Positions 52,476 to 62,529 are shown, numbered from the stretch's first letter. The stretch is DNA of 64,000 nt from Pseudomonadota bacterium (GCA_018897105.1 JAHILF010000011.1:62001-126000); one strand, 5' to 3'. The notes: generated by a model from the sequence alone, not told the origin. Made by a program: numbers and translations.

Positions 52476-54155
52476 ATGATTTCATCCGTAATTGACCATA
52501 TGGAAAATCTCATTGTGTGGCTCGGCATAGGACTCGTGGCGGTTGTCGTCTTTCTTCTGGCAATATGGCGGTTCAAAAAAAAGAAAGTGGTTACGAAGCG
52601 CCGCATTTCTGCGCCTTCCCCGCCTCCGTCCGGCCAGAATGATCTGCAGTTCTCCCCCCGTCCCCAATCGCTGCCCTCGGGGGACAATGTGCATCTGCAG
52701 CTTGAGATCCTGCGGCAGACCCTTGATCTGACCACCGCCATTCTGTTATGGGCAGGCCCCGGGGACAAAAACCTGCAGATACTCAGTGTGGCCAGCCTGC
52801 GCGATGATATTGTCCATGAGCCTTTCCCCCGGGGCAGCGGCATTATCGGCGGACTGCGTCCCGGCTGCCCGGAGATTGCCGTCAGCCCGGTACCGCCGCA
52901 TCTCTCCATCCCCTACTATGCTGCCGACAGCAAAACCGGCAGTCTGCTGGCCCTGTCCATCACCATCGCTGCCGGACCGGAAAGTGCCGAACAGAGCGGG
53001 CTCCCCGCCACGGCAATACTCTGCCTTGACCGGGAAAACGAGTCTCCCTGGACACAGCAGGAGCGTGAGGTGGTGGATCTCACCTGCCGCAAACTCTCCC
53101 ATGATCTGCGTTTCACCCATAAAATGGAAGAAACCAACCGCAACATGGAGGCCATCCACCAGATCTGCATGGGCATGCTGGAGTTGAACCAGGTGCTGGG
53201 GCTGCAGGCCGTCTTTGAGGCCACCATTAAAACCGTCAAACAGCTGACCTCAGCCGACTTCATCGCCATCAGCCTGCTGGAGGGCGAAGAGCACCGCATT
53301 GTCATTGCCAGCGGCCCCAAGTCCAGCCACTTTAACGACCTTTCCTTCCCGGCGGATGACGGACTGGTGGGGCAGGCCATCAAACTGCGCCGCTGGATGC
53401 CGACCCATGCCAACTTTCAGGAGGATATCCCGGTATTCAGCAGCAGCATGCGCATCGCCGGCCTGGAATCCCTGCTCATCCTACCCCTGCTGAAAGGGGA
53501 TCAGGAGGCCATCGGCGCCCTGACCGTTGCCGGCAGAAAATCTGATATGTTTCCCAGGGAGCGGCGGGAAATACTGGAAATCATTGCCTGCCAGGTTACC
53601 ACCAAGATCGAACTGGGGCGTGCCCACGAAAGAATCTACCAAATGGCCACCACGGATGGCCTGACAGGGCTTGCCAATCACCGCACCTTCCAGCATGCCT
53701 TTGACAACATGCTGCAGCGGGCCCTGCGCCAATCTATTCCCCTGACCATGGTGCTCTGCGATCTCGATTACTTCAAAAAGATAAACGATACCTATGGGCA
53801 TCCCTTTGGCGATGCCGTCCTGCAGGAGGTGGCCAGGGTGCTGGCGGGTACGGTCCGACAAGTGGACCTTGCCGCCCGTTACGGGGGCGAAGAATTTGCC
53901 CTGCTGCTCGAGAATTCCAATATCACCGGGGCGCTTAAACAGGTAGAGAGGGTGCGCCGGGCCATCAGTGCTCTGGAATTCCCCCATAACGGCAGCAGCA
54001 GTAAGATTTCCATGTCCTTTGGCCTGGCCTCCTTTCCCCAGGATGCGCAGAACAAAAACGATCTGATCAAAAGGGCGGACCAGGCGCTGTATCACGCCAA
54101 GGCCAGGGGGCGCAACCGGAGCGTCTGCTGGTCCGACACCCAACAGACAGATTGA
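52476..54155 (+). CDS. GAF-GGDEF diguanylate cyclase
   Basis: A 559-residue protein with an N-terminal transmembrane helix (LIVWLGIGLVAVVVFLLAIW), a divergent first GAF-like region (about 60-210), a clear GAF domain (about 230-390: VFEATIKTVKQLTSADFIAI...DDGLVGQAIKLRRWM) and a GGDEF domain with intact site AARYGGEEFALLLE. It should synthesise c-di-GMP. Together with the cyclase at 43035 and the riboswitch at 56388 it gives the window both producers and a possible sensor of the messenger. An ATG 8 codons in (MENLIVW) is an alternative start. Confidence 0.87.
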   Translation: MISSVIDHMENLIVWLGIGLVAVVVFLLAIWRFKKKKVVTKRRISAPSPPPSGQNDLQFSPRPQSLPSGDNVHLQLEILRQTLDLTTAILLWAGPGDKNLQILSVASLRDDIVHEPFPRGSGIIGGLRPGCPEIAVSPVPPHLSIPYYAADSKTGSLLALSITIAAGPESAEQSGLPATAILCLDRENESPWTQQEREVVDLTCRKLSHDLRFTHKMEETNRNMEAIHQICMGMLELNQVLGLQAVFEATIKTVKQLTSADFIAISLLEGEEHRIVIASGPKSSHFNDLSFPADDGLVGQAIKLRRWMPTHANFQEDIPVFSSSMRIAGLESLLILPLLKGDQEAIGALTVAGRKSDMFPRERREILEIIACQVTTKIELGRAHERIYQMATTDGLTGLANHRTFQHAFDNMLQRALRQSIPLTMVLCDLDYFKKINDTYGHPFGDAVLQEVARVLAGTVRQVDLAARYGGEEFALLLENSNITGALKQVERVRRAISALEFPHNGSSSKISMSFGLASFPQDAQNKNDLIKRADQALYHAKARGRNRSVCWSDTQQTD

Positions 54156-54256
54156 AGGGATATTTCTCTCTGGTGTAAATTCCCCTACTATGCTATTTTA
54201 GCCTGTTCTCTGCCGTTTGGCGTGAAGAACATGGAAATTACCACAAGGAGCAATAC

Positions 54257-55942
54257 ATGAGCAACGAACCAAATAAGATTATCTACTCCATGATCGGAGT
54301 CAGTAAATTCTATGATAAAAAACCGGTATTAAAAAATATCAACCTTTCCTATTTCTATGGGGCAAAAATCGGCGTACTCGGCCTCAACGGCTCAGGCAAA
54401 AGCTCCCTGCTGCGGATTCTGGCCGGGGTTGATCGCGATTTTCAAGGCCGGACCTCCATTTCCCCGGGGCTGACCGTGGGTCTGCTTGAGCAGGAGCCGA
54501 TGCTTGACCAGAACAAGACCGTCAAGGAGGTAGTGGAAGAGGCGGTGCAGACCACCGTCGATCTGCTGGCGGAATTCAACCGCATCAACGAAAAGTTCGC
54601 CGAACCCATGTCTGATGACGAGATGAACGATCTCATCGCGCGCCAGGGCGAGGTGCAGGAAAAACTTGACACCCTGGAGGCCTGGGACCTTGACTCAAAA
54701 CTTGAGATGGCCATGGATGCCTTGCGCTGCCCGGCAGGCGACACCACTGTCAAGGTGCTTTCCGGCGGTGAAAAAAGGCGGGTCGCCCTGTGCCGGCTGC
54801 TGCTGCAGAAACCGGATATCCTGCTGCTCGACGAACCGACCAACCATCTGGATGCGGAATCCGTGGCCTGGCTTGAGCACCATCTGCAGCGCTATGAAGG
54901 GACAGTCATCGCCGTCACCCATGACCGTTATTTCCTCGACAACGTGGCAGGCTGGATTCTGGAACTCGACCGCGGCCATGGCATCCCCTGGAAGGGCAAT
55001 TATTCCTCCTGGCTTGAACAGAAGGCAAAACGCCTGCAGACCGAGGAAAAACAGGAAACAGAACGACAGAAGACCCTGCAGCGCGAGCTTGAGTGGATCA
55101 ACATGAACCCCAAAGGAAGGCGTGCCAAAGCCAAGGCCAGGATCAAATCCTATGAGGATCTGCTCAGCCAGGAGAATGAAAAGCGGACCAAGGATCTGGA
55201 GATCTATATTCCGGCGGGTCCCCGACTGGGCAATGTGGTTATTGAGGCGGACAAGGTGAGCAAGGCATATGACGGCAAACTGCTGGTGGATGAGATGAGC
55301 TTCTCCCTGCCGCCCGGCGGCATTGTCGGCGTCATCGGCCCAAACGGTGCCGGCAAGACCACCCTGTTTAAGATGATCACCGGCCAGGACAAGCCTGATT
55401 CCGGCACCATCCGCCTGGGTGACACCGTCAAGCTGGCCTATGTGGACCAGAGCAGGGAAGATCTTGCCCCTGACAAAAGCATCTGGGAGGTTATCTCCGA
55501 CGGCCTTGATGTCATCGTTTTAGGCAACCGTGAGGTCAACTCCAGGGCCTATGTGGCACGCTTCAACTTTTCCGGGTCCGATCAGCAGAAGAAGGTCGGT
55601 CAGCTTTCCGGCGGCCAGCGCAACCGGGTCCATCTGGCCAGGATGCTCAAGCAGGGAGCCAATGTCATTCTGCTTGACGAACCGACCAATGACCTGGACG
55701 TCAATACCCTACGCGCCCTGGAAGAGGCCCTGGAAAGTTTCGGCGGCTGTGCGGTGGTCATCAGCCACGACCGCTGGTTTCTTGACCGCATCGCCACCCA
55801 CATCCTCGCCTTTGAGGGAGACAGCAAGGTGACTTTTTTTGACGGCAACTATTCGGAATACGAGGCTGACCGCAAAAAACGCCTGGGCGCCGCGGCGGAA
55901 CAGCCCCACCGCATCAAATACCGACAGTTGACGAGAGGTTGA
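54257..55942 (+). CDS. ettA: ABC-F translation factor EttA
   Basis: A 561-residue protein with two ATP-binding cassettes (GLNGSGKSSLL and GPNGAGKTTLF; signatures LSGGEKRRVAL and LSGGQRNRVHL; LLLDEPTNHLD and ILLDEPTNDLD) joined by a linker with an 'arm' insertion (EWINMNPKGRRAKAKARI) characteristic of EttA. The length matches E. coli EttA (555). It binds the ribosomal E-site and gates entry into elongation according to ATP level. AAGGAG lies 8 nt before the ATG. Confidence 0.94.
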   Translation: MSNEPNKIIYSMIGVSKFYDKKPVLKNINLSYFYGAKIGVLGLNGSGKSSLLRILAGVDRDFQGRTSISPGLTVGLLEQEPMLDQNKTVKEVVEEAVQTTVDLLAEFNRINEKFAEPMSDDEMNDLIARQGEVQEKLDTLEAWDLDSKLEMAMDALRCPAGDTTVKVLSGGEKRRVALCRLLLQKPDILLLDEPTNHLDAESVAWLEHHLQRYEGTVIAVTHDRYFLDNVAGWILELDRGHGIPWKGNYSSWLEQKAKRLQTEEKQETERQKTLQRELEWINMNPKGRRAKAKARIKSYEDLLSQENEKRTKDLEIYIPAGPRLGNVVIEADKVSKAYDGKLLVDEMSFSLPPGGIVGVIGPNGAGKTTLFKMITGQDKPDSGTIRLGDTVKLAYVDQSREDLAPDKSIWEVISDGLDVIVLGNREVNSRAYVARFNFSGSDQQKKVGQLSGGQRNRVHLARMLKQGANVILLDEPTNDLDVNTLRALEEALESFGGCAVVISHDRWFLDRIATHILAFEGDSKVTFFDGNYSEYEADRKKRLGAAAEQPHRIKYRQLTRG

Positions 55943-56087
55943 TTTCTGAAGGAAGAAAGGAGCGAGCCATGCCTGCTCCTGCCGCATGATGAAAACGCTA
56001 AATTTCTAACGCTCAGATTAATTTTATTTATCAAAAGGTCAATCAATTTACGCATAAGTTAGTGTCACGTTATGCTTATGCTTAAAT

Positions 56088-56210
56088 TCAATCAGCGCCC
56101 TTCATGCTCAATTTAAATTCCATAATTTTGTGAGTGATGCGGCAGATGCAATTGAACATTTTGCTACACAGAGTCAGCACGTCATCAAGGGCTATTCAAA
56201 ATCACAATAA
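56088..56210 (+). pseudogene. possible 3' fragment of a degraded gene
   Basis: The frame SISALHAQFKFHNFVSDAADAIEHFATQSQHVIKGYSKSQ-stop reads like the C-terminus of a real protein, but no start or upstream coding sequence exists. It marks the boundary between the ettA-side core and the accessory block. Confidence 0.3.
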
Positions 56211-56387
56211 ACTTTCTTCCTTGTAACTCGCCAAGAATACTCAGGAACATCTTAAAGTGTATGTATCTGCCAAAAGATAATGTTGCCATTGCGACTCTTT
56301 CAGTATGTTTATAATTTTTAATAGGTGTGGCAATTTACCATATTTACAAATTGGATATCACATTATATGAATTTGTTAGGATAATTT

Positions 56388-56485
56388 TCAGATAAAGCCA
56401 AACTCACCGCAAGGTGGGGACGGAAAACCACGGAGCTTTTAAGCGAGCCGGGTTACCTGATTTATGGGGGTAGCTCGGCTTTTTT
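56388..56485 (+). promoter_or_regulatory. c-di-GMP-I (GEMM)-like riboswitch with terminator platform
   Basis: Element order as in GEMM aptamers: P1 arm ATAAA (56393-56397), GCCAAAC, P1b hairpin CACC-GCAA-GGTG with GNRA tetraloop, GGGACGGAAAACCACGG (consensus GGGACGCAAAGCCACGG), short P3, AGCCGGGTTACC, then TTTAT (56461-56465) pairing with ATAAA. The sequence GCCGGGTTACC (56447-56457) can instead pair over 11 bp with GGTAGCTCGGC (56469-56479), followed by TTTTTT: a mutually exclusive terminator. It lies 53 nt upstream of the fusion gene. Ligand binding would prevent termination. Whether c-di-GMP or 3',3'-cGAMP is sensed depends on one aptamer position I cannot assign with certainty. Confidence 0.75.
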
Positions 56486-56537
56486 ATTTCAAATCTAATC
56501 TAAAACCCTGGATTGAAAAATTGAAAGAGAATGAATC

Positions 56538-59500
56538 ATGCCTAGAAAAGCAGTATTGCCCGTAGGTGGCTGGGGTACACGTTTCTTGCCCGCAACAAAG
56601 GCTGTTCCCAAGGCTATGTTTCCGATCATGAACAAACCCGTCATTCACTATGTCGTGGACGAAGCGGTTACTGCGGGAATTGAGCAGATCATTTTCGTTA
56701 TCACACCAAATAATCGCTCTATCGAAGAATACTTTAGCCCATCCTTGGATTTAGAGGCTTGCTTAGAGCAAAGGCAGAAAAAAGAGGCTTTGAAGGTAGT
56801 GCAGAAGATTCCCAATATGGCCCATTTTTCGTCAACACCCGCAAAACCTAGGGGACAATATCAGGGTTTGGGCGTCGCAGTACTAAACGCACAGGTACTT
56901 GTTGGAAATGAGCCTTTTGCCGTTATTCTACCCAATGACCTGATGGAAACGGGAATCCCTTGCATGGAATCTCTCATGGGAATCTACAAGGAGTTGAAGT
57001 GCCCTATAGTTGCAATTCATCGGGTTCCTTTGGAACGTCTCTCTACTTATGGAAATGTAGGTATTAAGTGCCTGGATGAGGCAACGTCGCGCAAATTACC
57101 CAAAGGGCCGTACGTTCGCGAGCGAGTTTGGGAAATAACAAAATTGATCCAAAAACCAGACCCGAAAAAGCACGAACATCTATCGGATCTTGCGATCATA
57201 GGCCGGTTTATCCTACCCCCAGAGATCTTTGTGATACTGGAGAATACGCCGCCTGGCTATGAAGGTGAAGTCCAACTAATCGACGCGATGGAAGAATTGC
57301 GGGAAAAAGGTCAAAGAATCTATGGCTACGAATTCGAAGGACAGTACTTTGATACGCGAAGTGATTTCGGCTATGTTGAGGCTATTCTGAACGAAGCATA
57401 CAAACGGTCAGAGGTTAGAAGTGCGATCCGCAAAATGGTTTTGTCTCGCGAGGGATACAGCCCGATTGAAAGGAGTATCACTACCGCAGGTTTAACGCTC
57501 ACTCACAAACCAGAAAAGGAATCCGTGAAAATGGCTGGGACTTTCGAAAAAGTAACCCAATCGCTCATGGCAGCGGGTCAGATTGATAGCAACGTCCAAA
57601 CCGACCGAGAGACCGAAGAAATGGTTTTCAGGCTGATTCTTGGTTTCCCTCCAGAACCCGCAAGACCTGCCGACGTAATTGAACTTTTTGGGGGTGACTA
57701 CTTTCCCGGAACGTTCGCCATCGGTGAGATCGATCAAAATCCTGATTTCCTGTGCGGGGAAACAAGTATTGGCTATGGCCCCTGGGTGAGAAGAGAAATC
57801 AAGCGCGAAATCAAAGCCATGAAGGACGTGGGTCGATTAGATGCCGGTATGATAGGAGTTTGCAACATCGAAGACGACGTCTTGGATCTTTTGTCTCACA
57901 AGTTCGAAAACGGCCGACGTTTGTGTGATATGATTGCCTTGCAGGAATACACGGATATTTTTCGTCGGTTGACCCTTGCCCTGCTTTTTGGGGAAACGGA
58001 ATGCGAGCTCAACACGTATAAAGCGCTCAACGAAATGGGCGGAGCCATCGCACTTGCCATCGTTGCCGGATTGGACGAATGGCCCTTACACGAATTATTG
58101 AAAATATCCCTTGCAGCCGGACTCCTCGGCCTTAACTTGAAAACCTCAGCAGCGGCCACTTCCCAGATCCACACCCCAGGCATTATTCCACTTGACCTTT
58201 GTAAAAGTTCCCGCGAGCAGGTAAACGTAACCCTTCATCGTCTTTGTGAGAAGGTAGAGGAAGGAATGGCTCTTGACTATTGGCAAGACTATGAGAAGCA
58301 AATTCTCTGTGGCCAACCGAGAACCCTTGTTGTTTTCACGGACGACTATATCGAAACCATATTCGATCTTAAATTCATCGAGCGACAATTGTATCACAAC
58401 CCGAATCTCACAGTATCCCTGATACCAAGAGCGAGGCAGTATGGCAATGATGCCAGCTATGAGGATGTGATGCGGCTTCTGGAAAAACCGGTTTTCCAGT
58501 CACTCAAGTTGCAGAATAAGAATGGCCGACTGGAAATTTGTGCAGATGGACCGAGATTAGGCACGGTCAACGGTCTTAAAATATCGCAAAGCGTAGCAGA
58601 CCGTTTGAAACACTGCGATGCGGTTTTTGTTAAAGGTGCCCGTGCCTACGAAATGTTGCAGGGCATTGGGAAGACTGCGTACTTTGGGTTTGCTGTCTGT
58701 CGCGAAATAAGCGAAGCGGTTACGGGAATCGACGCAGAAACAGGCGCTCTGGTTTTCATCCGTCAGCAGCCATACCAACGTACCTTCTCGGGATTCCGGG
58801 ATCGGCGAACACGGCCCTACGAATTCCGGCATGGCCGGACCTCTTTCCTTTGCCGGGTCACAGCGAAGGACTGCCATGAGTCGGATCTTTTGCCAACCAT
58901 TTACCGAGATCTGTGTGAGCATGGCAACCACGCTCTTCAGGAGCAGACTATCCAGATTGCTCCCTTCCTGGACGATCTGAAGAATGATCTGCGACGCGGG
59001 CTAACGTTAATTGTACGCCCATCTCCGCAAGTGGCACGACAACTGACAGCCGTTAATGAATATCTGAGCAAGGTGGCGCCATGTCATTTCTATTATGAAT
59101 CGTCGCGTTTTCACTTCACAATCATTTCTCTCATAACAGCCTGCGAAACCTTTGATGTGAAGAAAATCCCTCTGGAGCTTTACGAGCGGACGATCCGAGA
59201 AGTGCTGACCCTTTTCTCACCCTTTGAGGTCGAGTTCATGGGCGTTGGGGCCACGCCAAACAGCATTATTGCGAAAGGGTTTCCGGTGGGCGGCACTTTA
59301 GAGGCCATACGCGAGATGCTGCGGTATAGACTCCGCGCCGCAGGGCTGGGACAAGGCTTGGACGAACGCTATCGCAGCCGAGGTGCACACATTACACTGG
59401 CAAGGTTTAAAGCCCAGGAGGGCTCGGAGATGATTGCCTGTCTGGACAAAAATTGCGAGGTTTCATTGGGTCGAATGTGTGTTCAACAGGCCCAATTGGT

Positions 59501-59570
59501 AGTGAACGACTTTTATATGTCTCCAGAAAAGGCGACAGTTGTTGCGGAGATCGGGTTGACCGGAAAGTGA
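56538..59570 (+). CDS. three-domain fusion: sugar nucleotidyltransferase, DUF89-like, 2H phosphoesterase
   Basis: A 1010-residue protein. Residues 1-300 form a GalU-like UTP:sugar-1-phosphate nucleotidyltransferase (VGGWGTRFLPATKAVPKAM; ILPNDLME; IGRFILPPEIF; YFDTRSDFGYVEA). About 340-770 is an ARMT1/DUF89-like metal phosphatase domain (TLVVFTDDYIETIFDLKFIE, residue 600 onward; AVFVKGARAYEMLQG, about 690-705), with the usual metal-site Asn replaced by Asp. About 810-1005 is a 2H phosphoesterase domain with its two signature motifs H859-F-T861 and H951-I-T953. An all-enzymatic three-domain fusion is unusual. AT-richer than the core genome. Expression is probably gated by the upstream riboswitch; a TIR-STAND gene follows after 27 nt. 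Confidence 0.75.
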   Translation: MPRKAVLPVGGWGTRFLPATKAVPKAMFPIMNKPVIHYVVDEAVTAGIEQIIFVITPNNRSIEEYFSPSLDLEACLEQRQKKEALKVVQKIPNMAHFSSTPAKPRGQYQGLGVAVLNAQVLVGNEPFAVILPNDLMETGIPCMESLMGIYKELKCPIVAIHRVPLERLSTYGNVGIKCLDEATSRKLPKGPYVRERVWEITKLIQKPDPKKHEHLSDLAIIGRFILPPEIFVILENTPPGYEGEVQLIDAMEELREKGQRIYGYEFEGQYFDTRSDFGYVEAILNEAYKRSEVRSAIRKMVLSREGYSPIERSITTAGLTLTHKPEKESVKMAGTFEKVTQSLMAAGQIDSNVQTDRETEEMVFRLILGFPPEPARPADVIELFGGDYFPGTFAIGEIDQNPDFLCGETSIGYGPWVRREIKREIKAMKDVGRLDAGMIGVCNIEDDVLDLLSHKFENGRRLCDMIALQEYTDIFRRLTLALLFGETECELNTYKALNEMGGAIALAIVAGLDEWPLHELLKISLAAGLLGLNLKTSAAATSQIHTPGIIPLDLCKSSREQVNVTLHRLCEKVEEGMALDYWQDYEKQILCGQPRTLVVFTDDYIETIFDLKFIERQLYHNPNLTVSLIPRARQYGNDASYEDVMRLLEKPVFQSLKLQNKNGRLEICADGPRLGTVNGLKISQSVADRLKHCDAVFVKGARAYEMLQGIGKTAYFGFAVCREISEAVTGIDAETGALVFIRQQPYQRTFSGFRDRRTRPYEFRHGRTSFLCRVTAKDCHESDLLPTIYRDLCEHGNHALQEQTIQIAPFLDDLKNDLRRGLTLIVRPSPQVARQLTAVNEYLSKVAPCHFYYESSRFHFTIISLITACETFDVKKIPLELYERTIREVLTLFSPFEVEFMGVGATPNSIIAKGFPVGGTLEAIREMLRYRLRAAGLGQGLDERYRSRGAHITLARFKAQEGSEMIACLDKNCEVSLGRMCVQQAQLVVNDFYMSPEKATVVAEIGLTGK

Positions 59571-59597
59571 GCATAGGCTGTTGGGAGGAGGCTGGAC

Positions 59598-62378
59598 ATG
59601 GAAAGAGAAGGTTACTCGGACAGAATTGTGTTTGTGAGCTACGCGGTTCTCGATCAAGTTGATCATGAGTGGTTGGAACGACTCAGACGTCATGTTAAGC
59701 CTCTGGAGAAGCGATATCATTTTGAGTTCTGGGACGACAGCAAGATTCAGCCAGGCAATGAATGGCAGCATGAGATCGAGAAAGCCCTTGATTGCGCAGA
59801 AGCGGCCGTGCTGCTTGTAGGTCCAGCCTTCCTCGCGTCCGACTTCATCGGGCAGATAGAGCTGCCGAGACTCTTGAGACGAGCAAAAGAGATGGGTCTA
59901 CCGATCCTCATTCTAATTACACAGCACTGTAATTTCGAAGAGTCAGACCTTGTAGAATTTCAGGCGTTTAAACTGCCGAACCAGCTACTCAGACCTCTTG
60001 AGGCCCTTCCAGTGCCCGATCAAAACGAATATCTGAAGAAGTTTAGCCTAGCCATCAAGAGAGCAGTGGAGTACCGAACGCTACCGGGGTACCCCCCGAA
60101 TAATCTCGGAAAAGTTCGACACAACCTTTTGATTAAGCCGATCAACGTGATTGGCCGAGACCAAGAGATAGAGTTCCTTCTTAGCTCATTTGAGGCACAT
60201 GACAAGCCGGTGATATTGGCATCCGGTTTTGGTGGTGTGGGAAAGAGCACGGTCGCACTTGTGGCAGCCTGGAAGTGTGTCGAGCGTCATCAGCCTTTCA
60301 AGTTCATCGTCTGGCTAGACCTGAGACAATACGGCCCAGAGGGGAAAGCGAAACCCATCACCTTGGGATTTGTACTGGACAGTATTGCAAAGGTCGCGAA
60401 TCCCACCAGCGAAATTGTATCCATTGGCGATCCGGAAGTCAAAACCGCCCGCGTCCGAGAGTTGCTTGCCGCTACTCGCTCTCTTCTGATTTTCGACAAC
60501 TACGAAGGTCTACTGGAAAATCCCGATGAGGAGGAAAAGGTTGCTCGTTTCATCGAGTCCTTGCCTATCTGTCCTTCGAGCGACGAAAACTGTCCATGCA
60601 TACGTGTCCTGATAACAACTCGTGTTGTATCACCAACCCTAGCAAGACTCCCCATTTACAACAAGAGGTTGCGCAAGCTCCCGTTCCAAAAATCCTTAAA
60701 GATGATGAAGTCGCAGCCGGGTGCTCGCAACCTAACCAAACAGCAATGGAAACGAGTTTGGGAAATTCTTCAGGGGCTGCCAAAATACATGCAAATCGCC
60801 GTCGGGCAATTGAAAGAAATGACGTTTTCGGACTGGGAAGAGGAAGTCACGAAAATCCAATGGCAACCTGACAGGCCAGATGACTTTTTCTCTGACCTGT
60901 TCGATTCTTCCTGGAACAATCAAATGATTATTTCGGAAGATCTACGGCAGATTCTCCTTGCGATGACTTACTTTATAGGGCGTGCCAAGCCAAACGAGTT
61001 GCACGGAACCAGTGGTCTCTCCAAAGAGCGCTTCCGAGACGCACTGGCTTCTCGCTTCAATGCATCATATCTGGAGGTCGTTCGCGATGAAAGCGGTCAA
61101 GAATACTATACTATGCATCCCTTGATGTATACCTACTGTGCAGCAGCCTTAAACAGCGAAGAGTTCCGTGAGTTTCGAAAACTATCCAGCGCACGATTTG
61201 TGGATTGCTTTTTGAGGTTTGCTGAAGGCGCTAGGGAAAACAACGACCTGAATTTGCTTGATGGAGAGTCTCAGAACATCTTAGCCGCAGTAAGAGTTGG
61301 GGGTCGGCTCAAATCATGGGAAAATCTCATCGGCTTTCGCAGATACATAGCTGACTTCCTCAGACTTCGAGGAGCCTGGGGGGACTATTGTGAAATCGTT
61401 GAACTCGCAGTCAATGCGTCTCGCGCCTTGGGCAAAGAAGTGCTCTTGGCGGAATGCCTTGTGTATGATTTGGCTTGGTACTACTTGCGTCTCGAAGATG
61501 TGCAAACCGCTCAAGAGTTCATTAACGAGGGACTCATACTGTTTGAGAAGCACCAGCATCGGCCGGGCATGGCACAAGCGAAGCGCCATTTGGGGAAGGC
61601 GGCAGTTCTGGACGGGCTCAATGAAATATATGAACCCAATCAATTGGCAGGAGAATATTTTGACCGAGCGGAGCAATATTACCGAGAAAGCCTTGACCTT
61701 CGAGAACAATTGCAGGAGGAAGGGTACGATCAGTGTATGGCCATTGCGGATATGAAATTAGATTTCGGGCGTCTTTACTGGCTCCAGGGCATGAAGCTAG
61801 AGCAGGATGGCAGATTACAGCAGGATGACAACCTTTTGGGCCAAGCTCTGGAGAAGTACAAAAAAGCCGACAGCGTAAGCGAAGAGGCAAGGCAGGAATT
61901 CAAGCTTATGCCTCTAAGCGAGGAAGTTTCCAAAGGTAGGATTGCCAAAGCTTGGGGCAATCGGGGCAACGCTGCCAAAGAGATTGCATGCTACATGGGT
62001 TGGAACCATAAATGGGCCTATGTTTATGTTAAAAATTACGTGGAAACAGCAAAAAGCTACTATGGCAAGAATCTTTCACTAGGCAAGGAGATTAAAAAAG
62101 AAGATGAGATTGCTCATGCTCTAGCCGGTTTGGCCGAGGTAGGGGTCATTGAAAGCCGCTGTGTAGATCCTTCTATGGATACGAAAAAAAAGAGATCTTT
62201 TTTGGAAAAAGCGAAGGAGAATGCTCATATTGCACACAGTTCATATGAAGAGCTAGCAGGTCCCAGGGGGCAAATGGGGAACCCATTGGGCACTCCAGCA
62301 AAGAAAACCCGAGACGAAATTCGCACTGAACAGCTCACCGAGAAAATCGGGTATCTACTAGCGTCGTTGCCTGAATAG
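59598..62378 (+). CDS. TIR-STAND (NB-ARC-like)-TPR protein, bacterial NLR-like
   Basis: A 926-residue protein. TIR domain at 10-160 (VFVSYAVLDQVDHEWLERLR...FWDDSKIQPGNEW...FLASDFIGQIELP) with the likely catalytic Glu E88. A STAND NTPase follows: Walker A GFGGVGKST (210-218), Walker B SLLIFDNYEG (295-304), sensor-like 'VLITTRVV' (338-345). From about 560 on come helical TPR-like repeats (LAKECLVYDLAWYYLRLEDVQTAQEFI-type). GGGAGGAGG lies 7 nt before the ATG. TIR domains of bacterial immune proteins cleave NAD+; the STAND core oligomerises on ligand sensing. Best guess: abortive-infection sensor/effector co-expressed with the fusion gene. Confidence 0.85.
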   Translation: MEREGYSDRIVFVSYAVLDQVDHEWLERLRRHVKPLEKRYHFEFWDDSKIQPGNEWQHEIEKALDCAEAAVLLVGPAFLASDFIGQIELPRLLRRAKEMGLPILILITQHCNFEESDLVEFQAFKLPNQLLRPLEALPVPDQNEYLKKFSLAIKRAVEYRTLPGYPPNNLGKVRHNLLIKPINVIGRDQEIEFLLSSFEAHDKPVILASGFGGVGKSTVALVAAWKCVERHQPFKFIVWLDLRQYGPEGKAKPITLGFVLDSIAKVANPTSEIVSIGDPEVKTARVRELLAATRSLLIFDNYEGLLENPDEEEKVARFIESLPICPSSDENCPCIRVLITTRVVSPTLARLPIYNKRLRKLPFQKSLKMMKSQPGARNLTKQQWKRVWEILQGLPKYMQIAVGQLKEMTFSDWEEEVTKIQWQPDRPDDFFSDLFDSSWNNQMIISEDLRQILLAMTYFIGRAKPNELHGTSGLSKERFRDALASRFNASYLEVVRDESGQEYYTMHPLMYTYCAAALNSEEFREFRKLSSARFVDCFLRFAEGARENNDLNLLDGESQNILAAVRVGGRLKSWENLIGFRRYIADFLRLRGAWGDYCEIVELAVNASRALGKEVLLAECLVYDLAWYYLRLEDVQTAQEFINEGLILFEKHQHRPGMAQAKRHLGKAAVLDGLNEIYEPNQLAGEYFDRAEQYYRESLDLREQLQEEGYDQCMAIADMKLDFGRLYWLQGMKLEQDGRLQQDDNLLGQALEKYKKADSVSEEARQEFKLMPLSEEVSKGRIAKAWGNRGNAAKEIACYMGWNHKWAYVYVKNYVETAKSYYGKNLSLGKEIKKEDEIAHALAGLAEVGVIESRCVDPSMDTKKKRSFLEKAKENAHIAHSSYEELAGPRGQMGNPLGTPAKKTRDEIRTEQLTEKIGYLLASLPE

Positions 62379-62529
62379 CCCGAATGGCACTCCGTCAAGG
62401 CGGTAAATGCAAGGCAATAATCTGAATTGCATCGGAGTCGATGGTTGTTGCATATAACGAGTCATTACACCCTCACTGCTGCGAAAATTGAAAGCACCTG
62501 TGAGAAAATTAACTTCCAAAGGATAATAG

